In this document: positions 16,400 through 25,830 of the stretch, in pieces
How positions within the stretch are numbered: position 1 is the stretch's first letter
How the letters are laid out: the number at the start of each line of letters is the position of its first letter
From: Tolypothrix sp. FACHB-123
GTDB taxonomy: Bacteria > Cyanobacteriota > Cyanobacteriia > Cyanobacteriales > Nostocaceae
Reading direction: 5' to 3'
Length of the DNA stretch: 64,000 nt
Assembly (NCBI RefSeq): GCF_014697075.1
Contig: NZ_JACJRE010000022.1
Coordinates: 58,088 to 122,087, forward strand
Program-made: the position numbers and the translations under genes
The notes under the pieces: model-generated
What the model was told of the DNA's origin: nothing
Seen by the model: only the letters and a program-made list of their open reading frames with translations
Databases searched by the model: none

Positions 16400-17100
16400 C
16401 TAGGTATTCTATTTATTCAGATTGTTAGCCTATAAACTTAGGCTGAAAAAGAGCGATCGCTTTTCTTTGCTATTTTCTAATTGATTGTAGAAACCCATAA
16501 TTTGCTAATTTAACCGGCAAAAGAGCGATCGCTTTTACCACTTAGTAATTTTTGTAATAAATTCCGCAGACTACACTACAGTAATTCTCAAGTAGCTAAT
16601 CGCTACAGTATGGGGAATTGGCGATGCAATTGGGGAAAACTGGCGCATAAAGCGAATTTAAACCCTAAATATGCTAATATAAGCATAAATAAATCCAAAT
16701 TACCTCCTAACAATAAAATATTTTTCCCTTCAAATAAAAATATTTGCAACAACATAAATTGATTTTTTTACAATTTGTAATATGTTGCTAAACACCTGCT
16801 AAATCAGCAAGTTCAGCAATTAAAGTCTGGGTAAAAACGCAATTTCTGCTTTACAAAACTCAACATTTGTAGAGTTAATTACTAATTAGCAATTATGTTG
16901 AAATTGATCCCCATTTATTTTTAATTCAATCTATGTAATGTGATTATTCTTAATTTCATAAAAAACTCTACCCACACTTCCCCTCTGTTCCACAGACTCA
17001 GGAAACGCAGGGTAAATCACTCAGTAAACACAAGGGGATAATGCCCAATGCCCCATGCCCCATGCCCTAAACAGTAAAATTATTTGCATAGCAAGCAGCG
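16400..17100. other. Intergenic region upstream of cas6
   Basis: About 700 bp of AT-rich DNA without a supported gene. It contains two similar blocks around HIP1 sites (AAAGAGCGATCGCTTTT at about 16449 and 16521) and, just before cas6, an ATGCCCCATGCC-type tandem repeat (17041-17068). The cas6 promoter should lie here. Confidence 0.6.
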
Positions 17101-18252
17101 ATGGCAAGATCAGCTACATCTACCAATCGCAAAGCCAAGTCTAAAACCCTGTCTCCCACAATTCCCAAGTGGGCAGATAATACAGAATTGGTGGGATTGG
17201 TGTTTGACCTAGAGGCGACTAGTTCGACTTCCCTCTATTCCCAGTACACAATTGGACTTCATGCTTGGTTTCTCGACCAAGTCAGACAATTTAATCCGGA
17301 ACTTTCGGCTTATCTCCATGATGGGGAGTCAGAAAAGCCCTTCAATATTTCGGCGCTGGAAGGTCAACTCCTCCCTAGTGGTAGACAACTGCATCTAGAA
17401 GCCAAGCAAATTTACCATTGGCATGTTAACGCCCTTTCTCCCAGAGTGGCACAGTTTCTCGTGCAATGGTTGACCCAATTGCCCCAAACTTTAGCTTTAC
17501 GAGATGCACCTTTGCAAATTAAACAGGTGAGTCTCGCCCATCCCCCCACCACCTACGCCCAATTGTTAGAGTCGGCTTTAGACAAACAAACTAACGTGAG
17601 TCTTAGCTTTGTTTCCCCTACCAGCTTTCGCCGCAAAGGTCATCATTTCCCCCTCCCAGTGCCGGTGAATTTGTTCCACAGTTATTTGCGGCGCTGGAAT
17701 GACTTTTCGGGAATGGCTGTAGAAACAGAAGCTTTTCTCGACTGGATAGACGAAAGCGTGATTATCCATCAGCACCGCATCGAGTCGGTGAAAGTAGCGG
17801 CGGGTAAACGGGGTTCGGTGACTGGGTTTGTTGGGGCTATCTCTTGTGGTTTGAGTAAAACTGCTTTAGCTAATACAGAATTTACTAAATTATTTTATGC
17901 TCTAGTCAAACTCGCACCATACTGCGGTACGGGACATAAAACAACGTTTGGCTTAGGACAAACGCGCTTGGAATGGGTGGAACCAGAAGTTAATACATCT
18001 ACCCAGGTATTAACAAATCTGTTGGGGGAACGGATTGCAGAATTGACGGCGATATTTACTGCCCAACGCAAACGCACGGGAGGCGATCGCGCTGATAAAA
18101 TAGCTGCAACATGGGCAACTATTCTCGCTCGTCGGGAAATGGGGGAATCATTACAAGCGATCGCCCAAGATTTAGAAATGCCCTATACTACGGTGAAAAC
18201 CTACGTTAAGTTAGCGCGACGGGCGTTGAAACAAGAAGATTTACCTGTATAA
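17101..18252 (+). CDS. cas6: Cas6 endoribonuclease with C-terminal helix-turn-helix
   Basis: Pre-crRNA-processing enzyme, 383 residues, longer than a usual Cas6 (about 220-260). The RAMP part shows SPTSFRRKGHHFPLPVP (172-188), LRRWNDF and the C-terminal Gly-rich loop GTGHKTTFGLG (276-286). Residues from about 300 add a domain not needed for Cas6 activity: EMGESLQAIAQDLEM then YTTVKTYVKLARRAL looks like a helix-turn-helix as in sigma region 4 or resolvase tails. The gene stands alone, 1.9 kb after the type III-D operon, and would mature crRNAs for that complex. The catalytic residue cannot be fixed by eye. Confidence 0.88.
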   Translation: MARSATSTNRKAKSKTLSPTIPKWADNTELVGLVFDLEATSSTSLYSQYTIGLHAWFLDQVRQFNPELSAYLHDGESEKPFNISALEGQLLPSGRQLHLEAKQIYHWHVNALSPRVAQFLVQWLTQLPQTLALRDAPLQIKQVSLAHPPTTYAQLLESALDKQTNVSLSFVSPTSFRRKGHHFPLPVPVNLFHSYLRRWNDFSGMAVETEAFLDWIDESVIIHQHRIESVKVAAGKRGSVTGFVGAISCGLSKTALANTEFTKLFYALVKLAPYCGTGHKTTFGLGQTRLEWVEPEVNTSTQVLTNLLGERIAELTAIFTAQRKRTGGDRADKIAATWATILARREMGESLQAIAQDLEMPYTTVKTYVKLARRALKQEDLPV

Positions 18253-18379
18253 AGCTGATTTGAAAATTATGTTGACGGTTGACGGTTGACTGGAAGAAAG
18301 TTTTTGTATGCCTACTAACTTTTCAGACTTTGTCTAAACTAGAACTTGACTCAAGTCCCGAAAAAGTAGTACAGCCCTA

Positions 18380-19099
18380 ATGTCTAAAAAGCCTTCTTCA
18401 ACACCTCATAACACTCCCAGCCATCACTCAGACAAATGGCAAGAAAGGACAGCACAAGTTGCATTTAGATTTAACCGACAATATCAAAATCAACCCTTTG
18501 ACTTACCAACAGAAGTACAAGAAATGCCAATCTTTCGAGATTGGATTACTGGGACTTTACCAGGAAAAATTGCTTCTAGCTTCTGGGAAATTGCCAAACC
18601 ACAAAAAAATCAACATTGTTTAGATATTGGCTGTGGTGTCAGCTTTTTAATTTATCCTTGGCGCGATTGGCAAGCATACTTTTACGGTCAAGAAATTAGT
18701 ATCTTTGCCAGAGATACCCTTAATTCTCGTGGTTCGCAGTTCAACTCTAAGCTATTTAAAGGAGTGGAATTAGGACCAGCCCATCACTTAAACTATGCCG
18801 CAGATCAATTTGATTTAGCGATCGCCACAGGATTTAGCTGTTATTTTCCCCTAGAATATTGGACTGCTGTATTGCTGGAAGCCAAGCGAGTCCTCAAACC
18901 CGGTGGAATATTTGTCTTTGACATCCTCAACCCCGAACAGCCCCTAGCAGAAGATTGGGCGGTTCTGGAAACTTATTTAGGTGCAGAAGTATTTTTAGAA
19001 TCCCTAGCTGAGTGGGAAAAAACAATCAAAGCCACTGGCGCTAAAATTTTGTCGCGTCAATCAGGAGAATTATTTAATTTGTATAAGGTGCAGTTTTGA
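18380..19099 (+). CDS. Class I SAM-dependent methyltransferase
   Basis: A 239-residue Rossmann-fold methyltransferase. The SAM-binding motif I is LDIGCGVSFL, followed by an acidic strand end (GQEIS), the FDLAIATG motif and the post-motif LKPGGIFVFDIL. Substrate is unknown; the type resembles small cyanobacterial methyltransferases acting on lipids or small molecules. It stands alone between cas6 and an ABC exporter. Confidence 0.85.
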   Translation: MSKKPSSTPHNTPSHHSDKWQERTAQVAFRFNRQYQNQPFDLPTEVQEMPIFRDWITGTLPGKIASSFWEIAKPQKNQHCLDIGCGVSFLIYPWRDWQAYFYGQEISIFARDTLNSRGSQFNSKLFKGVELGPAHHLNYAADQFDLAIATGFSCYFPLEYWTAVLLEAKRVLKPGGIFVFDILNPEQPLAEDWAVLETYLGAEVFLESLAEWEKTIKATGAKILSRQSGELFNLYKVQF

Positions 19100-19241
19100 A
19101 ACAACCTTTGGGCGCAAAGACCACAAAGGAGAATTGAATCAGGCCTAGGGGAGATGAGGGAGAAGAAATACAATGCCCAATGCCCATATCTCTTTAGAAA
19201 GGTAGCAAAGTGCGTAGGTAGTTCATTATAATGCTTGTACT

Positions 19242-21122
19242 ATGAGCACCTACCCATCCCTCAAAAAATCTGACACACAATACCGTCGGCGTGACAATGA
19301 CTGGCGGTTATTTTTGCGCTTAGTACCTTACGCCCGTCGTAATCAAAAATTGCTAGCGCTGTCAATGTTTTTACTTGTACCCATCGCTATCGCTAATGCG
19401 GTACAGCCACTCATAATTGGACAGGCAATTTCCTTAATTCGTCAGGAACCTAGCGTTTACGAATTTCTGAAAAATCGCCCTTTGATGGAAGGGCTAAATA
19501 TTTTAGAAGGTTTATTACTGATAGCTATTATTATCAGATTGATATTAACTGGTTATCAAGGGTATCTCGTACAGATGCTAGGACAAAAAATCACAGCGGT
19601 GATTCGCGAAGACTTATTTCATCATGTGACATCTTTATCTGTACGTTTTTTTGACCGCACGCCAATTGGTAAACTAATTACTAGACTCACCAGTGATGTA
19701 GAAGCTTTGGGAGATGTCTTTTCTACAGGAGCAGTAGGGATTATCTCCGATTTATTTTCTATGTTGGTGATTATCGGGTTAATGTTTTCTCTGCAATGGG
19801 AATTAGCATCTTTGTTATTGGTAATTTTGTTACCCATCAGCTTGGTAATTGTTTATTTGCAAAAGCAGTATCGCCAAGCAAATTACAAAGCCAGAGAAGA
19901 ACTTTCGATGCTGAATTCTCAACTACAGGAAAATATTGTAGGGATTAATGTAGTCCAGCTATTCCGCCGCGAAAGATTTAATGGTCAATTGTTTCGCAAA
20001 ACTAACGAACGTTACAAACAGCAAATCGATAGAACAATTTTTTATGATTCCGCAGTTTCCGCGATTTTAGAGTGGATTAGCTTAGTAGCGATCGCGGGAG
20101 TTTTAGTATTAGGTGGTTGGTTGTTGCTAGGCAAAAGTATTACCTTTGGGATTTTATCGTCATTTGTGTTATATGCACAACAATTATTTGACCCATTAAG
20201 AAATTTTGCCGAAAAATTCACTGTAATTCAAGCAGGTTTTACCGCTATAGAGCGAGTTACCAATATTTTAGATGAACCGATAGAAATTCGCGATCCCTAT
20301 AATTCTCGTATCTCCATTTATGATGCCAAATTTGGTTATATAGATGAAGTAGTTGCTAATCTCGAATCTCCCAATGCTAAGCCCACAACTGAATTAGGCG
20401 AAATTCGGTTTGAGCATGTTTGGTTTGCCTATAAAGATAATGATTACGTCATTAAAGACTTAGATTTTACCATTCGTCCGGGAGAAAAAATTGCCTTAGT
20501 CGGCCCTACAGGTGCAGGTAAAAGTTCAATTATTCGCCTATTATGTCGTCTTTACGAACCCACAGAAGGACGCATTCTTGTTGATGGTATAGATATTCGT
20601 GACTTACCACAAGCAGAATTACGCCGTTATTTAGCAGTAATTTTACAAGAAGGATTTTTATTTGCTGGTGATGTCAAAAGTAATATCAGCCTGGGCGATA
20701 ATTACAACTTTGCAGAAATTCAACAAGCAGCACAACAAACCAATATCGATCAGTTTATTGAACTATTACCCCAAGGGTATGATACCCAACTTAGAGAAAG
20801 AGGTACAAATATTTCTAGCGGACAAAAGCAACTTTTAGCCTTTGCCCGTGCTGCCATTCGCAATCCGCAAATTTTGGTATTAGATGAAGCAACCGCTAGC
20901 TTAGATGTAGGCACAGAAGCCTTAATTCAACAAGCATTAAACAAGCTTTTAGTAGGACGTACAGCGATTATTATCGCTCACCGATTATCCACAATTCGCA
21001 ACGTCGATCGCATTTTTGTTTTAAAGCGAGGCGAACTCATCGAACAAGGAAGCCATGAAGAATTAGTCCATCAAGGGGGTATGTATGCCACATTACATCA
21101 GTTACAAATGTTGGGAACTTAA
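19242..21122 (+). CDS. ABC exporter, fused permease and ATPase (MsbA/MDR-like)
   Basis: A 626-residue half-transporter that should work as a homodimer in the cytoplasmic membrane. Six membrane helices lie within residues 35-340. The ATPase domain has Walker A GPTGAGKSS, the signature ISSGQKQLLAFARA, Walker B ILVLDEATASLD and the H-loop IIAHRLST. An unusual segment of about 25 residues (YDAKFGYIDEVVANLES) separates the transmembrane part from the ATPase. Substrate (lipid, peptide or drug) cannot be told. Confidence 0.93.
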   Translation: MSTYPSLKKSDTQYRRRDNDWRLFLRLVPYARRNQKLLALSMFLLVPIAIANAVQPLIIGQAISLIRQEPSVYEFLKNRPLMEGLNILEGLLLIAIIIRLILTGYQGYLVQMLGQKITAVIREDLFHHVTSLSVRFFDRTPIGKLITRLTSDVEALGDVFSTGAVGIISDLFSMLVIIGLMFSLQWELASLLLVILLPISLVIVYLQKQYRQANYKAREELSMLNSQLQENIVGINVVQLFRRERFNGQLFRKTNERYKQQIDRTIFYDSAVSAILEWISLVAIAGVLVLGGWLLLGKSITFGILSSFVLYAQQLFDPLRNFAEKFTVIQAGFTAIERVTNILDEPIEIRDPYNSRISIYDAKFGYIDEVVANLESPNAKPTTELGEIRFEHVWFAYKDNDYVIKDLDFTIRPGEKIALVGPTGAGKSSIIRLLCRLYEPTEGRILVDGIDIRDLPQAELRRYLAVILQEGFLFAGDVKSNISLGDNYNFAEIQQAAQQTNIDQFIELLPQGYDTQLRERGTNISSGQKQLLAFARAAIRNPQILVLDEATASLDVGTEALIQQALNKLLVGRTAIIIAHRLSTIRNVDRIFVLKRGELIEQGSHEELVHQGGMYATLHQLQMLGT

Positions 21123-21129
21123 GCTGTCT

Positions 21130-21173
21130 TGAAAATAGGGGCTAGGAGCTAGGGGCTAGGGACTAGGGGAGAA
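21130..21173. repeat. GGGGCTAGGGACTAGG-type heptamer repeat
   Basis: Tandem GGGGCTA/GGGACTA heptamers behind the ABC exporter. The same repeat type recurs near 30005, 45690 and 47830 in the window. Confidence 0.7.
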
Positions 21174-21315
21174 AGAATTTCATGCTTGGTTGTGCAAAAA
21201 CCTAGCGTAAATGGCTAACTTGATAATAATGTTGATGGTTGACTGTTGAGTGTTAAGCGTTAACAATCTTGCTTTTTTAGGCACTCGCTCTACTACCCAA
21301 AGAAACATTTACAAT

Positions 21316-21747
21316 ATGACAATTTATTTTTACACTGTTCGCGAAGAATATGGTTGTTTCTCCAACTTTTCACCCCACGGGTTTGAGTTAGATGGGTTGT
21401 ACTGGCCGACTAGCGAACATTACTTTCAAGCACAAAAATTTATTGGTACTTTCCATGTCGAACAAATCCGATTAGTTAAAAGTCCTAAAGATGCAGCAAA
21501 AATGGGGCGCGAACGCAGCCGTCCTCTGCGTCAAGACTGGGAACAGGTTAAAGATGATGTGATGAGAAAAGCTGTGCTATGTAAATTTGCAACCCATGCA
21601 GATATTAGAGAAATTTTACTCTCCACAGGTAGTGAAGAAATTGTGGAAAACTCTCCTATTGATTTTTATTGGGGATGTGGTGCTGATGGTAGTGGTAAAA
21701 ATATGTTAGGAATAATTTTAATGGAGGTGAGAGAAAAACTCCGCTGA
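21316..21747 (+). CDS. NADAR family protein (YbiA-like N-glycosidase)
   Basis: A 143-residue NADAR-family protein. Relatives remove ribosylated or damaged nucleobase intermediates, and some cleave ADP-ribosylated substrates. Family marks are the N-terminal FYTVREEYGCFSNFSPH, YWPTSEHYFQAQKF with the key Glu, and the C-terminal FYWGCGADGSGKN. The ATG at 21316 (MTIYFYTV) is used; an upstream start at 21250 would add 22 residues without family match. It is monocistronic. Confidence 0.9.
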   Translation: MTIYFYTVREEYGCFSNFSPHGFELDGLYWPTSEHYFQAQKFIGTFHVEQIRLVKSPKDAAKMGRERSRPLRQDWEQVKDDVMRKAVLCKFATHADIREILLSTGSEEIVENSPIDFYWGCGADGSGKNMLGIILMEVREKLR

Positions 21748-21832
21748 GTCAGGAAAAAACAGACAGACTGACGATTTACTGAAAATTCTGGGAATAATAC
21801 AAGATATCACCAAACTTAACAGGACTTGGTCG

Positions 21833-22927
21833 ATGTCTACAGGCGGATGGAATCCCAATTTGAAGAATACCGATCCTTTAAATGTTCCAAAAAAATATGG
21901 AAAATTAAGGAAGCGTAATACCATTACCCATAATTTTGACCAAGCTTCATCAGCAGAACTAATTCTTACTCAAGAAAGTAACGACCAGTTATCCGAAGCA
22001 TCCAAACTAATGCGTCAAGGAGTCCAACTGCAACAAGCTGGTGATTTAACTGCTGCAATTAAGAGTTTAGAAGCATCTCTAGTAATATTTCAAGCAGTAG
22101 ATAATTTTGCTAGGCAAGAACAAGTTTTTTCTTTATTAGCATTAATAGCTTATACATTAGGAGATTACCAAAAAACTATCTCTTATTGCGAACAGTGTTT
22201 GTCACTGATGGGGGAGAAATCAGATATATCAGTGCGGATACAAGTGCTTTCTCATCTAGGAAATGCGTACCGTCATCTCAATGAATATGGCAAAGCTATT
22301 AAATTTTTAGAAGATAGTTTGCAAATTACCCAGCAGCAGCAAGATAAGCGCAATCAAGTCGCAGCTTTGAATAATCTGGGTTTGGTGTATAAAGCTGCGG
22401 GTAATTTTGAACAGGCTATTAAGTATCAAGAACAAAGTTTAGCAATTGTTCAGGAACTGCAAGATCATTGGGGTGAGGAACAAGTACTCAAGAATTTAGG
22501 TAATGCTTGGTATGCGTTGGATGATTACGCCAAAGCGATCGCTTATTATGAACAGTGTGTAATCTTATGCCGTACCCTAAAAAATCTGCGTAGTGCTGTG
22601 CATGTTCTGAAAAATCTAGGTAATGCTTGCTATGCCTTAGGTGATTATGCCAAAGCGATTATTTATTATGAAGAACGATTGCAAATGGCTAGAGAACTTC
22701 AAGACAAGCGAAGTGAAGAACAGTCTTTAGCAAGTTTAGGCGTGGCTTGTGAAGCCTTGGGTGATTATAACAAAGCGATCGCATACCACGAACAACGTTT
22801 GTTTTTAGCCCAAGCACTTCAAGACATTCGCACTCAAGAACAAGCACTTGCTAGTCTTAAACTTGCTTGTTACGCCTTAGGTGATTATGCTAGAGCCATG
22901 CAATACCAAACAATGGAACTGGACTGA
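21833..22927 (+). CDS. Tetratricopeptide repeat protein
   Basis: A 364-residue protein with a polar N-terminus (1-55) followed by about seven TPR units spaced 40 residues apart, of the kinesin-light-chain type (for example NLGNAWYALDDYAKAIAYYEQ and its variants). The repeats should form a superhelical scaffold for protein binding. No enzymatic or membrane segment is seen. Near-identical repeat units suggest recent internal duplication. Confidence 0.88.
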   Translation: MSTGGWNPNLKNTDPLNVPKKYGKLRKRNTITHNFDQASSAELILTQESNDQLSEASKLMRQGVQLQQAGDLTAAIKSLEASLVIFQAVDNFARQEQVFSLLALIAYTLGDYQKTISYCEQCLSLMGEKSDISVRIQVLSHLGNAYRHLNEYGKAIKFLEDSLQITQQQQDKRNQVAALNNLGLVYKAAGNFEQAIKYQEQSLAIVQELQDHWGEEQVLKNLGNAWYALDDYAKAIAYYEQCVILCRTLKNLRSAVHVLKNLGNACYALGDYAKAIIYYEERLQMARELQDKRSEEQSLASLGVACEALGDYNKAIAYHEQRLFLAQALQDIRTQEQALASLKLACYALGDYARAMQYQTMELD

Positions 22928-23062
22928 TTGCGACTGAAATCAAGTTAGACAACTGATACAATAAAGGTTTGGTCAATCAAAGTTGACTCCTAAACATCTC
23001 TTTTAGTAAAAGTATTGCCCGTAAATTTAACAGGTGCTACTTACCCCAAGTTTCAGATTGTC

Positions 23063-23758
23063 ATGAGCAGCGAAACCCAACTCAGCCTATTTGACGACTC
23101 CAGCTTTAACCAACGGGATCTGATTCCTACAGACGCCAAAATTCCCATACCTCCTCATACTTATTCCGATATGACGGAATTGGCACAACACTGCAATCAG
23201 TGCCACCGTTGCGGATTAGGAGACAACCGCACCCATGCAGTCGTAGGGCGGGGAAACCTCAAAGCACTAATTATGGTTGTTGGGGAAGCACCAGGTCAAA
23301 ATGAAGACGAAACAGGTCTACCATTTGTCGGTAAGTCTGGGCAATTATTAGAGAAAATCTTAGCATCTGTCCATCTTAGTACTGAGCAAGATGTATACAT
23401 CTGCAACATCAATAAATGTCGCCCGCCGGAAAATCGAGTTCCTACCACCGAAGAAATGACAGCTTGTTTGCCCTACCTATTAGAACAAATTCGCCTAGTA
23501 GATCCAAAAATTATTCTGTTAACTGGTGCAACTGCTGTTAAAGGTTTAACTGGTGATAAACGTGGGATTACTAAAATTCGCGGACAGTGGATGGAGTGGC
23601 AAGGGCGTTTGTGTATGCCGATTTTCCATCCTTCCTATTTATTACGTAACCCTACTAGAGAAGTAGGCGGCCCGAAATGGCTCATGTGGCAAGATATACA
23701 GAATGTACGTGCCAAGTACGATGAAATCAGGGATAGCAGCAAATCGCCTACAACATAA
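23063..23758 (+). CDS. Family 4 uracil-DNA glycosylase with Fe-S cluster
   Basis: Removes uracil from DNA to start base-excision repair. The 231-residue protein shows the family 4 motif A GEAPGQNED (74-82), motif B FHPSYLLRNP near the C-terminus, and four cysteines in the Fe-S pattern (Cys47 x2 Cys50, Cys119 x15 Cys135). ATG 23063 is preferred; the longer TTG-started frame from 23015 adds 16 residues of unlikely sequence. Monocistronic. Confidence 0.93.
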   Translation: MSSETQLSLFDDSSFNQRDLIPTDAKIPIPPHTYSDMTELAQHCNQCHRCGLGDNRTHAVVGRGNLKALIMVVGEAPGQNEDETGLPFVGKSGQLLEKILASVHLSTEQDVYICNINKCRPPENRVPTTEEMTACLPYLLEQIRLVDPKIILLTGATAVKGLTGDKRGITKIRGQWMEWQGRLCMPIFHPSYLLRNPTREVGGPKWLMWQDIQNVRAKYDEIRDSSKSPTT

Positions 23759-23762
23759 AATT

Positions 23763-23810
23763 ACAGTCAACCGTCAACCGTAAACAGTCAACCGTCAACC
23801 GTCAACAGTT
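23763..23810. repeat. CAACCGT heptamer STRR
   Basis: CAACCGT/AAACAGT heptamers in tandem directly after the glycosylase gene. Same class as the repeats at 18282, 25735, 28122 and 35938. Confidence 0.75.
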
Positions 23811-23906
23811 ATTTCTCCTTCACCCCAGTACTTTGTTCTTTCTCACGATACAGGACAAGCAATTTCCAATTAAGGCAACCTAAGAGTAGTAGAAATATCT
23901 GAAATT

Positions 23907-24320
23907 ATGGACGCAGCTAAACGCCTTGCTACTCTCAACCGCATCCGCAAACTCAGTCGCCTCATGGATACATCTATACGCATTCCTGGCATAGGTTTTC
24001 GTATAGGAATAGACCCAATAATTGGTTTAGTTCCTGGTGCCGGTGATTTAATTAGTACAGGGTTTTCCGCTTATATCATATTTTTAGCCACACGCTTCGG
24101 TCTACCACGCCAAGATTTAGCCAAAATGATATTTAATGTGGGTTTGGAAACGGTTGTTGGTACTGTGCCTTTAGTTGGTGATTTGTTTGATGCTTTCTAT
24201 AAATCAAATATTCGCAATTTAGCAATTTTAGAGCAACATTTAACAGTTGTTGAACCGGAAATTGCCGAAGTACCTGTTGAAGTTTCGCCATTGAAAGCTA
24301 AAGAGCTTTTCCATAGTTAG
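23907..24320 (+). CDS. DUF4112 membrane protein
   Basis: A 137-residue DUF4112 protein. After a basic start (RLATLNRIRKLSRLMD) come the family motifs FRIGIDPIIGLVPGAGD and TVPLVGDLFDAFYKSN flanking a hydrophobic helix. Family function is unknown. Monocistronic; an imperfect stem-loop follows about 150 bp downstream. Confidence 0.85.
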   Translation: MDAAKRLATLNRIRKLSRLMDTSIRIPGIGFRIGIDPIIGLVPGAGDLISTGFSAYIIFLATRFGLPRQDLAKMIFNVGLETVVGTVPLVGDLFDAFYKSNIRNLAILEQHLTVVEPEIAEVPVEVSPLKAKELFHS

Positions 24321-24625
24321 GTAAAGACACTCACCCAATTGGACACATTATAAACTGGCTGATTCCCCAGTCTGAGGTAATAACTATTACGGTACTATAA
24401 GATACAAGAAGGTTAGAAAAAGTCCTAGCTCCAGCCTTTACTTACAAAAACTGAACTTGAATGTATCTAGCAACCTCACATAACTGTGGGGTTGTTCTTT
24501 AAAGCACAAAATTTTAATTAGTAAGGTGGATAATGCCCACTCTACGAAGTTTTAATTTGTTCAAGAATTCAATTAAAAATTATTACCCAGTATCAAACAG
24601 TAACTAATCTCTGATTTTGATAATA
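24321..24625. other. Non-coding stretch after the DUF4112 gene
   Basis: About 300 bp without a gene. It contains the imperfect hairpin AACCTCACA / TGTGGGGTT (24472-24493) followed by TTCTTT, a plausible weak plus-strand terminator. The rest is AT-rich and featureless until the rnpB-like fragment. Confidence 0.55.
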
Positions 24626-24652
24626 AGGTGATTGGGGAGAGGAAAGTCCGGG
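24626..24652 (+). pseudogene. Fragment of the RNase P RNA gene (rnpB) 5' core
   Basis: The 16 bases GAGAGGAAAGTCCGGG (24637-24652) equal the universally conserved CR-I/P4 element near the 5' end of bacterial RNase P RNA, and the preceding bases (GTGATTGGGG) also look rnpB-like. After it the sequence departs at once from any rnpB, and no 3' core follows. It is therefore read as a truncated copy, not a working RNA. It abuts the stop of the broken gene on the minus strand. Confidence 0.5.
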
Positions 24653-24666
24653 TAATTACAGTTTAC

Positions 24667-25236
24667 TTACCTGCATACAACGTTTTCCGGATCTTGATCC
24701 AGCCATTCACCGAGCGCAGCGCGGAAAGGATCGAGCATTTCTTGGCAATCTAATTGTACGCTGCTAGCTGAGCCAGAAAACCAGTTGTGTTGATGATCTT
24801 CAGGTGATGGTATTAAATTAAACCAGACAATTAGGCGATTATTAACAAACCTAAATCCTCGTTCGCGTCTATCCGAGCCATAAACTATTTCTAAGTATGG
24901 CTGATCGATTGCTGTTTGCATTGGCTTACCTAGGTCTAAGCGGATGAAAGTGGAAGCTAAAATATCATCTTCCGTACCTGGGGAAATTGGCTGATTTAAT
25001 TGGAACACGAGAGTATCGCGTTTAGGATATTCTGGGTCAATGCGGTCAATTTGGGCACTTAGCGGTTGCTGTGATCAGTCGCGGAGGTCACTTAAAATGA
25101 GTTCATCTGGTGTAATAGCAAATTGTTGAGCGTTGGCGTAGCCCGTCGAAGACATCGCTTGCCAGGGTATAGTACAAATACCGCTTCGCCAATAATTTGA
25201 GGGATTAAAAACAGTTAACAAATTAAGGGATGGCAT
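24667..25236 (-). pseudogene. Unknown gene split by an in-frame TGA
   Basis: An AGGAGG 7 nt before the ATG at 25236 marks a real start. Fifty-three codons (MPSLNLLTVFNPSNYW...) lead to TGA at 25077-25075, after which the same frame continues for 135 codons to 24667 (SQQPLSAQIDRID, then FQLNQPISPGTEDD). No frameshift is needed, so a single nonsense change explains the break. The N-terminal part also carries GCGATGTCTTCGACGGGCTA, a repeat-like sequence, in frame (AMSSTGYANAQ). The downstream half could still be made from GTG 25008 (113 residues). The family is not recognised. Confidence 0.6.
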
Positions 25237-25324
25237 GAGTTAGCCCTCCTAAAAATTTTTATGAAACTGTAACGATGGCTATTGTTTTGCAACTAGAAAA
25301 TAAACTTGAGGAACTCGTGAGGAA

Positions 25325-25714
25325 ATGACTGAAAAAAATACTCAACAACCCATTAATACTGTAGCGAATATCCTAGAGAGCTACGCATTAGGACACCGCA
25401 GTTTTAGTAGGGCGGAACTCGGTGATGCCGATTTACAAGGTGCTGACCTTAAAGGTTCTGATTTGAGCTACGCTGATTTAAGTCAAGCTAACTTGAGTGG
25501 TGCTAATCTTCGAGGCTCTGACTTAAGTTTTGCCGATCTGAGTCAGGCTAATCTTAGAGATACTGATTTAAGGGGAGCTTTGTTATTTTCTGCGAATCTG
25601 CGCTCTGCTGATTTAACAGGAGCAAAATTAGAAAAAGCAGATTGCGATCGCAATACCCATTTTCCTAGCAATTTTGACTTAGTTCAGGCAGGGGTGCAAG
25701 TTAAGGAAGGTTAA
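25325..25714 (+). CDS. Pentapeptide repeat protein
   Basis: A 129-residue protein. After a 30-residue helical lead come about 12 pentapeptide repeats of the A(D/N)LxG type (ADLQGADLKGSDLSYADL...), expected to form a right-handed quadrilateral beta-helix. The tail (FPSNFDLVQAGVQVKEG) is the capping end common in cyanobacterial members. No signal peptide. Function unknown. Confidence 0.9.
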   Translation: MTEKNTQQPINTVANILESYALGHRSFSRAELGDADLQGADLKGSDLSYADLSQANLSGANLRGSDLSFADLSQANLRDTDLRGALLFSANLRSADLTGAKLEKADCDRNTHFPSNFDLVQAGVQVKEG

Positions 25715-25734
25715 AAAAGTTCAGTTGGTATTGT

Positions 25735-25795
25735 TGAGTGTTGAGTGTTGACGGTTCACAGTTTACAGTCAACACTCAACAACATACAACCAACA
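25735..25795. repeat. TTGAGTGTTGAC / AACACTCAAC heptamer repeats
   Basis: Tandem GTTGAGT and GTTGACG heptamers meet reversed copies (CAACACTCAAC), giving an imperfect palindrome between two convergent genes. Confidence 0.7.
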
Positions 25796-25830
25796 ACATA
25801 AAGCGGAATAATTTATTTTTTGGCGTTCCC

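Noticed and set aside
24667-25236. TGA read as selenocysteine
   Set aside because: No SECIS-like hairpin was recognised and cyanobacteria are not known for selenoprotein decoding; a nonsense change is simpler.
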